From Diplosphaera chodatii (Eukaryota > Chlorophyta > Trebouxiophyceae > Prasiolales > Stichococcaceae): DNA of 64,000 nt. The DNA lies in assembly GCA_032358165.1 (NCBI GenBank), contig JAALGY010000013.1, positions 62,001 through 126,000 of the forward strand, read 5' to 3'. Of this stretch, positions 55,756 through 64,000 are shown in pieces (position 1 is the stretch's first letter; each line of letters starts with the position of its first letter). The position numbers and the translations under genes are program-made. The notes beneath the pieces were generated by a model. That model was not told where the DNA came from and made no database searches. It worked only from the letters and a program-made list of their open reading frames with translations.

Positions 55756-58700
55756 TCAGGCTTGCACTGTGGACGAGCCGTTGCCATCAGCGGCCAACAG
55801 CGCTGCAGAGGGCGCCTCGTCGTCTGCCTCGCCTGCCTCCGCTGCAGCACCTGGTTCCACTGCGCTGCTTCCTGCTGCCGGCCTGTAGTCTGGCGCCGTG
55901 CGAGCGAGCCGTGCAGCTAGCAGGTACAGCAGCACAGCCGCCACGAGCACTGTCGACAGCAGCGTCATGCTCAGCCTGCAGTCGAATGACAGGCAGGTCA
56001 GCAGCGGCAAGCCAACAACATTGCTGCCTGCCTGGCAAAATGCTTGCCACAGCTGGTGCCTGTGCCATGCCTTAGACCATGCTGTCGACAATTTACAGTG
56101 TCGATCAGGATATACTGGATATACGAGAGGCCCTCTAAGCAACGCAACTCACCGCCAGTTCCGGAGCCAGCCCTGGAGCAGGCCCAGCAGCGGTGGCGAG
56201 GGCACATCGCCCAGCAGGTGCGTCGCCACGATGGACAGGGACATGGCCAGGGGCCGCACCCCGGGGGGCACGCTCCACAGCAGCACCGCGTTCATGGGCG
56301 CCTGCGCTCGGCAGCAGGATGCAGCAGCGTGTCAGCCAATGATGTGTCGGCAATCTTTTTGGCTTCCAGCAGGACACCTGACTGTAATGCTGATGCGCAG
56401 CTGGACACCCTGAGCAACGTGACGCACAGCACCCTTTGCTGACAGGCGCGCCTGTATGGCGAACAGCCCGAGCTCGCCCAGCGCAAACAGCGGCCCGAAG
56501 GTCGCCAGCGAGCCCGCGGCCGCGAAGCTGAGTGCGCAGAACACGCCGCCGGCGGCGACGGCCGCCGCGCACAGCAGCAGCGCATTTGGCACGCTGCTGC
56601 CGATGCGGTCCAGCACGACACCGCCGCCCACCTGCATGAGGGGTGCAGAAAGCACCTCGACATCCAACAGCAGAGCATCGGAAGCCTCGTACTGTGGCTG
56701 CATCCCCAGCACACCTCACGCTGCGCAGTGCACATGCTTCCCAGAATGGTGCGTCCTATATCTGACGTGTAGGATGTGGCACTGATACAGTAGGGTTTTC
56801 TGGTAGCTGACAGGGACCTAGCCTGTTAGATAGCTTCGCACCGTGCCCAGGATGCCGGTCAGGACGGTGATGACGCCGAAGGCGAGGTCTGCCGTCTCAG
56901 GGTTCAGCGCAAACACGTCGCGCCCCGCTTTCGGCCCCATGTACGCGTACGCACCAAGCACACCTAGCACCACAACACAATCTCACATGGGAGGGGACCA
57001 AGACCGTGTGATAGCCCGGGTCTCTGAAACTTTGTTACATCCTAGAGCAGATCCAAGGCAGTGCAGGGCGGGATGCAAGCTGTGTCAGCTGCCGGTGGTT
57101 GTATCCTGCGCACGATGTAGGTTCTGGACATCACATGTGCTTGCTTGCCAAGCTTCATGCCCTCACAAGCATCGTGGCAAACCTACCTGTGTATACTGAC
57201 GACCCGAGGATGGTCACGACGTAAACTGGGTGCCGCCACAGGGCCGCCAGATCCGCTGCCAGCATCTGCACAGGGGAGTGCGCCGCCTCGCCGCCTTCAG
57301 CTGCTGATCCCTCCTGCTTGCTGGCATCGTCTTCCACTGCACGATGAAGGGGCACTATGTAGCGATTGCAGCAAAATGTTTCTGAGGATCCAACCAGATG
57401 GAGTGATTGTAGCTGACCGGCGCGCTCGAGGCGATTCTGCAAATGACTGGACTCTCATAGGGCTCAATGTTCACCCAGAGGTGCATGGCACGCCCCAAGA
57501 CTCACGCTGAACAGAGTGCTGCAGGTCCACGACGCACCTGTCATGGGGCCGCGCATGTCGATTGGCGGTGCCAGCAGGCAGAACAGAGCGAAGGGCGCCA
57601 TCGCGAGCGCCTCCAGCCAGAATGCCGAGCGCCACCTGAGATGCAGGACGAGCAAAGGTAATGACTGTAGCAACCCACTCGGCCACACTGCAGCCTCCAT
57701 TGCTCGTGGCATCGGCCGCATCAGCAGTCAGGTCATATAAGCATCGGGGCAGAGGAAAAACAGCCTGGATGCGCAGTATACGCTGTGAATGCGTCATGCC
57801 AAGCCAATGGCAGCATGGACCACTCAGTGTATACACACCCGAGGCTGCCGCCAAGCAGACCCCCCAGCACATAGCCAAGCGCATAGCCCACAGGAATGCA
57901 CAGGTAGAAGCACGCGAGCCACCGCGACTTGGATGCTGGCGGCGCATTGTCATCTGCACAGCGTGCAACAGTGGCTCTGTACATGCGAAAGCACATATAC
58001 GAGCGCTTTGTCAAAGAATATGTCTCGTGACTCACGAGATAGAAGAGGGTGCAAACTTGCCTATGAATGGTGAGGCCAGAGACACAAAGGAGGCTTCGCC
58101 GACGCCAACGAACATGCGGCAGACCACCAGGCTCCAGAAGCCTATCGCTGTGCCGCTGCCGGCCACCGCGACCGTCCACACCGCCAACCCAATGCCGATG
58201 AGCCTGATCCCTGCATACGAGGACCTCCATGCTTGGTTGCCGATGATGCCCATCAGGAGTAGGCAGAGGTCCCGTGCAGCACACTTGTTGCATGCCAGCA
58301 TAGACACTCACTGCTTGGCAGCATACGCCATTAAGCAGTAGTGCATGTCGCACCATTGACGGTGTGGCTGGCCTGGGCAAAGATGAGCGATGCACCCAGG
58401 AGGCCCACCATGAAGGCTGCCGGCAGCACGCCGTCCTCGAACAGCGACAGGGCAAAGTCGCCCTGCAGCGAAGTGATCCGGTTGGGCTCGTGCAGCTGCT
58501 GGCGCGGCGTCAGGCAGTCAAGTTGGTGGTCTGTTTGACCGCCAAAAGCAATTGAAGGGGCTACCAACAGCTGGCTCCACGCATCCGCGTCTCCTGCCAA
58601 ACAGTTTTGATTTCCTGGACGTTTGCCCCGCACCTGGATGCCGTAGCCCGGCACGTGCGCCGTATCCCGTGCGCCGTTGACGCCATTGCTGGAGATCACG

Positions 58701-58901
58701 CCTGCGGTGCACCGGCAGATGCTGCCTACGCCTTGGCATTGAGCAGTCGCACTTTCGGGCCCAGTCAGCAGCCAGCGTCGAGCGACGATGAAGAGCATGT
58801 GGCCGACACGCACCTCTATCGACGTACACCAGCAGGCTCATGCAGCAGAAGAGGACCAGTAGGCGCTCCGGCGTAAACCATGCTGGTGGCTGCCCTGCCA
58901 T
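55756..58901 (-). CDS. Spinster-like major facilitator transporter
   Basis: Eleven exons (58814-58901, 58634-58701, 58354-58498, 58061-58210, 57839-57953, 57538-57635, 57187-57336, 56842-56963, 56452-56631, 56153-56301, 55756-55975) give 494 aa in perfect phase. Conserved SPNS features: WFTPERLLVLFCCMSLLVYV with YVDRG, FEDGVLPAAFMVGLLGASLI, the motif CRMFVGVGEASFVSLASPFI joined to DDNAPP, IPVGYALGYVLGGLLG, WRSAFWLEALAMAPFALF, and late RPLAMSLSIVATHLLGDVPS. Twelve membrane helices are expected. Spinster proteins export lysolipids or sphingolipids from lysosomes in animals; the plant and algal cargo is uncertain. Two introns use GC donors, ATAG|GCAAGT at 58060 and CAG|GCGCGC at 56451, both fixed by conserved protein junctions. 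The ATG at 58901 is the first in frame after a TTG-opened leader. Confidence 0.95.
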
Positions 58902-59509
58902 GCTGAGCCCTGCCGCTAGTGCTGCATGTGCTGGACGCGCTTCACGCAAGGCTGACTTGGTACGAGGTTGAGAGCGTGGTCCGAATCATGGTCTGGTGGC
59001 AAGCTATCAGAGGGATGGCACTGCTGTGCCTCACCCCCTTCAAAACAGCTCAACAACAGCTCAACTGCGCAATCACTCTACGCACGAAAGGCTTTCTGGC
59101 AACAAGGGGGAAGTGGACTGCAGAGTTCGGCGAGATTGCACAGCGAAAGCCGAACAGTGTGATGCTGACTCGCCTGCGAGACATCATCAACCTGCTGGAC
59201 ACTGGACTAGGCGAGTCATCTAACAGCAAGCATATTGCAAGCTGCGCATGCCGACGAGCACTCCAGTACTTACAGTGAGGTTCAGATTCGATCACCAGAT
59301 CACTCACTTACCAAATTGTAAGCGTTTGACAACATTCGCTGGCGTGATGAGCCCGTCAAAACTACGCTGCTCAGGACCGTCTGCGTTTTGAGCCCTGTTT
59401 GCAGCATTGATGTGAGACTGTCATCCAGCTCCAGTGCATCAGCAGAGTCGCTTGATCAGTTTATCAAAAACGTAGTCACAGCCTGGCGCACCATTGAGGG
59501 CACCATTAA
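58902..59509. promoter_or_regulatory. Divergent intergenic region
   Basis: The 608 bases separate the Spinster-like start from the next plus-strand frame. No gene or clear promoter motif could be assigned. Confidence 0.35.
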
Positions 59510-60226
59510 ATGGCCAGCGAAAATGCCGTGCACCTGAGGCACAAGCACCAGCACAAGATCGACATAGAGGCCGCGATGCAGCCGCTGCTGGAGGCGACTG
59601 ATCCCGACACCAGCATGGCCAGCTGTGTCGCAGTGCTTGGCGGTGATGGCAGCGCTGCAGCACTGCAGCATGCTCAGGGGATTGCTCATCAGCAACAGTG
59701 GGATGGTGTGTACAGCATACTGCCAGACGCTGCAGCCCAGCACATCAGCCCAGAGGCGCGCCTCGATGTTCCATCAGCAAGATGCTATGATGGACCCTCC
59801 TGCTATGTGCTGCAGCGCTTTAGCACGGAGCATGTCGATGCCAAGTGCTGCTTGTCTGCTGCGCAGGCAGTCTGCTTGGCTACGAACGCCAGCAACCCTG
59901 CAGCAGCGCTGGCGGGGCGCTCAGATATCACACACATATTCTTTGCGGCAGACGCTGCCGTCAGCAGCGAGCAGCTTGTGGCAGCTCAGGACACATTTCA
60001 GCGTGTCATTGAGACAACGCGTGACGCCGGTGCTCAGCTGCAGCAAGCACACTTCAGCCTCGTTCGGCCGGGTCAGTCGAGCTTTGACGCGTGCACACAA
60101 GCCTGCTGGCATGAGCACGGCCTATCCTCCAACGCGAGTGTGCTGGGTGATGCATATGGTAGTCTGCACTTCCCGATGCACCCAAATGGCGCGCTGCAGG
60201 CCAGGGAGGCAGCGTGCCGCAGCTGA
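59510..60226 (+). CDS. Hypothetical protein, possible Rossmann/SDR (PRISE-like) fragment
   Basis: An uninterrupted 238-codon frame. Residues near 38-47 read CVAVLGGDGS, which could be a degenerate dinucleotide-binding loop, and residues around 140 read SDITHIFFAADAAVSSEQ, recalling the VTHVFY strand of PRISE/progesterone-5-beta-reductase-like SDRs; the helix after it (FQRVIETTRDAGAQLQQAHF) fits. The catalytic YxxxK is not seen and the usual length is about 380 aa, so it is truncated, incomplete or only similar by chance. Third codon positions are less GC-rich than in neighbours. The stop ends two bases before the ATG of the Mg2+ transporter, so it could also be a misread 5' exon of that gene. 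Confidence 0.4.
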   Translation: MASENAVHLRHKHQHKIDIEAAMQPLLEATDPDTSMASCVAVLGGDGSAAALQHAQGIAHQQQWDGVYSILPDAAAQHISPEARLDVPSARCYDGPSCYVLQRFSTEHVDAKCCLSAAQAVCLATNASNPAAALAGRSDITHIFFAADAAVSSEQLVAAQDTFQRVIETTRDAGAQLQQAHFSLVRPGQSSFDACTQACWHEHGLSSNASVLGDAYGSLHFPMHPNGALQAREAACRS

Positions 60227-60228
60227 CC

Positions 60229-61759
60229 ATGCCCGCAAAGCATGGTGTGGCAGCCATAGCAAATGGGCACCTGGCATCGCCGCGGCGGCAGCACAGCTCT
60301 CCGCTGCCGGGAGCCCTGGCAGAGGCCTGGGCACGAGGGTACACTACCAAGCAGCATCCTGTTCGCAGTGTGATGCATGCATGAGGACACATCTGATAGA
60401 GCTTGCATGCAGCGCAGGTCTTCAGCTGCGATGAAGCATGCGGTCGTGGCTTGTGCCAATGCACCATGCATCATACACACGCCGCCTGGGACCATGCAGG
60501 AGTTCACGCCCTTGATGCTGGTTTTGCAGGCGCTGGTTGCTGGGACTGCTGGTGTTGCAGAGTGCCAGCAGTGCAGTGCTCGATGTATATCAGGTGACTG
60601 GCCCTGCATCATGGTGTAGTGCAGCTGACCGCAGTCGGTCTCGGCTTCTCAGCAGCTGTTGGGTCTTTGTTGCGGAGCAGTGTTGATCGACATGTGACGC
60701 TGTGCAGGACCTGCTCAAACAGCACCTCGTCGTCACGTTCTTCCTCACCATGCTGGTGCGTTCGCACCTTCCCGCCTGTTGCTTCGTTGCTTCTAGTCCA
60801 CAGCAGGCCATGCTCGGGCTGTCGTATCAGAGGATGACCCCAGCTGTCCACCATGTAGGTGGGGGCAGGCGGCAACGCGGGCAACCAATCCGCCATCAAG
60901 GTCATCCGCGGCCTGGTGAGTCGCCCGTTGTTGTCTGCCTGAGCATTGTATGGGACCAGTGGATGCTGTGCCCATAGAGCATGCCGCCAATGATGCCTCT
61001 TCATGGTGCTGAGACCCTGCATTTGACGTTCATGGGCAGGCGACGGGCAAGTATCAGCCAACCATGCGCAGCGCCCGGCAGGTGCTGCTCGGCCAGGCCA
61101 TCATCGCGCTGGTGCTCGGTGGCGTGCTGTCAGGTGGAGAAGCAAGCTCAAGTGCAAGTGCAGCAAGGCCCCTTCGCTCAATGCATTGGCAGCATTGCGT
61201 CGGCTGGCGGCGAGATGGCATGGGTAGGATGATTGACACATACCAAGTGTCAACATGGGACAACGCAATAAGCATGACCCGGCTTCGACCTCCATGCAGT
61301 GGGCGGCCTGATGCGGGTGTACGTGACGCACGGGGTGCTGCGGGACGCAGCTGCCATCGCCGCCAGTTTGTTCCTCATCGTGCTGGCCAGCATCCTGCTG
61401 GGCACGGCGCTGCCCTTTGCGCTGTCGCGCATGGGCCTGGACCCCGCGCACGCCGGCAGCAGCATCCAGGTGGGCGTTGTGCCGAGAAACAATCCCCATA
61501 TTGAGCAGGAAACATGTTCGATCTGGAGACTGATGCGCCTGCCGATGGCGGTCCATCGCCACAAGGTTACTGTTGTTGGTACATGTACGTGGCTGACATG
61601 ACGACACCACTGCTGCAGGTCGTGATGGACGTGCTCGGGGTTGCCATCACGTGCGTGGTGTGCACCCTCATCCTGGACCCGGGCATACGCCCCTCGCTGC
61701 ATCATCCGGTAGCAGCACACCTGCCGGCTGCAGGGCTGGCTGTTGCAAACCACACATGA
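60229..61759 (+). CDS. MgtE/SLC41-type Mg2+ transporter, single membrane domain
   Basis: Seven exons, 60229-60338, 60530-60593, 60708-60755, 60859-60915, 61040-61133, 61300-61469 and 61619-61759, sum in phase to 227 aa. After a 36-residue leader the protein matches the MgtE integral-membrane domain: RWLLGLLVLQSASSAVLDVY, HLVVTFFLTMLVGAGGNAGN with the GGNAGNQSA pore signature, VIRGLATG, LLGQAIIALVLGGVLSG, a Leu/Ala-rich helix (IAASLFLIVLASILLGTALP) and VVMDVLGVAITCVVCTLIL. The cytosolic N-domain and CBS pair of bacterial MgtE are absent, as in other eukaryotic short forms; dimerisation would be needed for a pore. It probably moves Mg2+ or another divalent cation; the membrane is unknown. The first exon is inferred from phase, so the start is less sure than the core. 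Confidence 0.88.
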
Positions 61760-62118
61760 CGACTGTGTTCTATTTACTTAGGATAGGTAGCGACTGTTTT
61801 CAAGAACGGTAGTCATTCGGGGCACTTATGAACAGGATTGCCCGATGGTGCGGGTGGTCAATGGTGCGAGCGGTCTGAAGCATGGCGAAAGAGAGAGATG
61901 AGACTGGATTTGTCAGCCAAAAATCAGTGCACAGCATGGATGTACGAAGTCAGTATGATCAGTGCTCATATTGTATGATTACCACCTTTTTGGTTTTTGT
62001 GGCATCAGTGAGTGCAACCGCCGCTAGGAAGCAAGCAGCCTTCAGCCTTGTCCCCCGCACATGACGCGCTGACACATGCAGCTGGATTGCGCATGCCTGT
62101 TGCTGCCGGCTGGTCGAC
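61760..62118. other. Convergent intergenic region
   Basis: This lies between the Mg2+ transporter and HEN1 stops; it should hold both 3'UTRs. Nothing else is seen. Confidence 0.5.
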
Positions 62119-63837
62119 CTACCGCTGCTGTCGAACAAACAGGGCGACTTGCGTTGCACAGCCCACATCCGCCTCCGTCGCGACAATGTTGGCATACGTT
62201 GGCTGCATCATCTTCAGGATCTCTGGTCGCAGCCGGCCAACACCCTCGAAGTGCACCTGGTAGCCGTGTGCTGCAGCGAGCGGCTGCGCCCAGCCTTGAA
62301 ACTGAGCACGCGTCCTGCAAGCACAGCACAACAGTTAGAGCGGCTTCTAGTGCCCACATTCAGGAGCAAATACCACAAGCACAATGTCGTCCTCATGGTC
62401 AAGGAAGGGTGTGGACGGAATGCTACACATGATGCAGTTGTTCTGGTTGTTAGGTTGTGATTGGTGATACAGGGACCGCACCACTCGAAGCGGTGATCCC
62501 TGTTGCGCAGGCCGTTGTGCAGCAGCAGCTGGCCGCCGCCTGCCGCTGCCAGCACCTACATTACATTGGGCACATGATCCAAGCATCTGTCTGGTAATGA
62601 TGCTTTCACATTCTCCCGTCGGCGCCAGCACCTCAGCAGTCAGTACCCCTATTGGCAAAGCACCCACATCATGGAAATAGCCTGGAGGTGTTACCAGGAG
62701 GGCAGGTTGTCAGGCTCACTACACTGTATTGCTGACAATATGCATGTTCAGGCTGTATGAATGCTGGACAGGCTAACTGCAATACATCTGTGAACACAAT
62801 CGATGCAAGCCACTTCCGACATGCTACCCCTGAACAGCATTGCCATGATGCAGAGTGCATCATGATGCACAACGCTGTGCAGGATGGTCATCAGCGCAGT
62901 GGCCTGCACAGGCCCCACCACGCATTGCACCTGAGGTGATGACATGCGGTGCTCGGAACGTCCATCAAACAGCAGATGGCGTCTTCATGCACAATGCTAC
63001 ATTGCACTGGGCCAATGCCAGGCATGCCGTCAGCACGGCAACAGCTTGCAGCTGACATTACAGTGGCATCCGAGTGTGCCTGCTGACATGCTGCTGTGGC
63101 GCACCGGGTTGTACTCGATATTGGGGGTGGTCACGACGGCGATCTTGGGACGCAGGCCACCCAGCAGCGCAGGCCCTGCCGCCGCCAGCGCACCCGAGTC
63201 CAGATGCTCAATGACCTCCACCATGGCTGCTGCGTCTGACCCCTGCAGGTCTCCCCAGTCACCTGCACGCGTCTCAGGCCAGGTTGCACACAAGTTGCCA
63301 CAGGCTTGTTGGTGAAAAGGAAGCTCGGGAGTCAGCACCGTGGTGCCGACTCTGGCATGGAACAGACGCTCTGGCATTCTGGCTTTCGAGCAGGCTGTCG
63401 ACTGCCGCCGAGTCTGTCCCATTTCGTGCTGACACATGAGGCTCTTCGCATCTTCATTAGCGATTTAGAAGTCCCACCGGGCTGCGCCTGGCACATGTCC
63501 GCCAGGATGAGGCCGACCTGCGGCCGCGGCGCCCCCACAGCCTTGGCCAGCTGCTGGTCCAGCTGCGCATCAGAAGCCTCATATTTTACAGACGTACAGC
63601 ATGTCACATCCAAATGTCAGCGCTATGGCATGCAATCTGGTTAGTGTATGGTGCATGTTTTCTGGGCGCAGACGAAGACCGTCTCTGCATACAGCACAGG
63701 TCGTACCAGTCAACAGCGAGGCAGTCAGTTTACACCTCGAGGGTCTTGCGGCCGCGGACAAGGGCGGTTGCAGAGATGTCGATGCCTGTCACCCGGTCCA
63801 GGGCCTCTGCCGCCACCGCATTGTCGGACGCCAGGTG
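62119..63837 (-). CDS. HEN1: HEN1-type small-RNA 2'-O-methyltransferase, C-terminal part (partial)
   Basis: Exons 63736-63837, 63488-63562, 63105-63242, 62482-62555 and 62119-62314 join in phase. They encode most of the SAM-dependent catalytic domain: RVTGIDISATALVRGRKTLE (SAM-binding Asp strand), LDQQLAKAVGAPRPQVGLIL, VEVIEHLDSGALAAAGPALL with the metal-site E-V-I-E-H, PKIAVVTTPNIEYNP, NGLRNRDHRFEWTRAQFQGW and HGYQVHFEGVG. HEN1 methylates the 3' end of miRNA/siRNA duplexes in plants and protects them from uridylation. The GxG-type SAM loop and any RNA-binding or La-like N-terminus lie right of 63837 or outside the window. The intron 63243-63487 requires a GC donor (CAG|GCGCAG). The C-terminus has about 15 extra residues (ILKMMQPTYANIVATE) compared with plant HEN1 as I recall it. 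Confidence 0.92.
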
Positions 63838-64000
63838 CTGCGACAGCAAGCAGGTTACATTGCCTGGGCAGAGATGATGCACTGATGTGTACAAAGCACC
63901 GATGATCCTGCTGAGGATAACAGCAACGAATCAAACCACAGCAACAGCAGGGCAGCTCAGGGCCGAAGAAGCTCGTCATGTACCACTAAACCCAGCAGAT
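63838..64000 (-). other. Presumed intron of the HEN1-like gene at the window edge
   Basis: No exon with HEN1 motifs could be recognised before the right edge; the acceptor (TGTCGCAG) abuts the exon ending at 63837. Confidence 0.45.

Noticed and set aside
1..64000. CRISPR arrays, insertion sequences, rRNA, viral genes.
   Set aside because: No direct-repeat/spacer series, transposase or integrase motifs, rRNA segments or capsid/polymerase motifs were seen on either strand.

Overview
The window is nuclear DNA from a eukaryote, most likely a green alga (Chlorophyta; a trebouxiophyte or core chlorophyte is my guess). The reasons are very short exons joined by many spliceosomal introns (about 130 inferred here), GC-rich third codon positions in exons, plastid proteins shared with plants (ORANGE, an RseP/ARASP-type site-2 protease, a thylakoid-lumen FKBP), a plant/alga-type HIR protein, HEN1, an algal-type P-type H+-ATPase and cell-wall-like Ser-Pro-rich proteins. 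Nothing bacterial is visible: no operons, CRISPR, rRNA or credible tRNA. Gene models were assembled by hand from GT/GC..AG borders, codon phase and conserved motifs, so exon ends may be off by a base or two.

Layout, left to right: an NTE-like cyclic-nucleotide-binding phospholipase gene running off the left edge (-, up to about 1873 and beyond); a Gln-rich, Cys-ribbon nuclear-type protein with a CAG14 tract (+, 3523-5795); an SPFH/HIR protein (+, 6964-9180); ORANGE (-, 10335-12701) head to head with a plastid M50 protease (+, 13314-16557); an intronless secreted papain-like protease (-, 17344-18585); a tandem pair of unrecognised secreted modular proteins (+, 19905-22104 and 23604-25463), the first carrying an in-frame TAG; a pfkB sugar kinase resembling plant pseudouridine kinase (-, 26033-29174); a plasma-membrane H+-ATPase in about 26 exons (+, 30674-39289); a secreted PI-PLC-like phosphodiesterase (+, 40302-43512); a GPI-anchored fasciclin protein (-, 44130-46532); DNA ligase 1 (+, 47232-53216); a lumenal FKBP isomerase (-, 53796-55051); a Spinster-like MFS transporter (-, 55756-58901); a weak Rossmann-like open frame (+, 59510-60226) directly followed by a single-domain MgtE/SLC41-type Mg2+ channel (+, 60229-61759); and the 3' part of a HEN1 small-RNA methyltransferase (-, 62119-63837 and beyond).

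Functional themes: several products act at the cell surface or outside it (H+-ATPase, PLC-like enzyme, FAS1 protein, cysteine protease, the two modular proteins) and several in the plastid (ORANGE, M50 protease, FKBP). The clearest undescribed candidate is the tandem secreted family at 19.9-25.5 kb: signal peptide, a domain with a conserved two-Cys YRDF-type segment, a Pro-rich linker and a C-terminal six-Cys domain, with the same exon borders in both copies. The second notable signal is a high share of GC-AG introns: six are supported by codon phase, two of them also by strongly conserved protein motifs.
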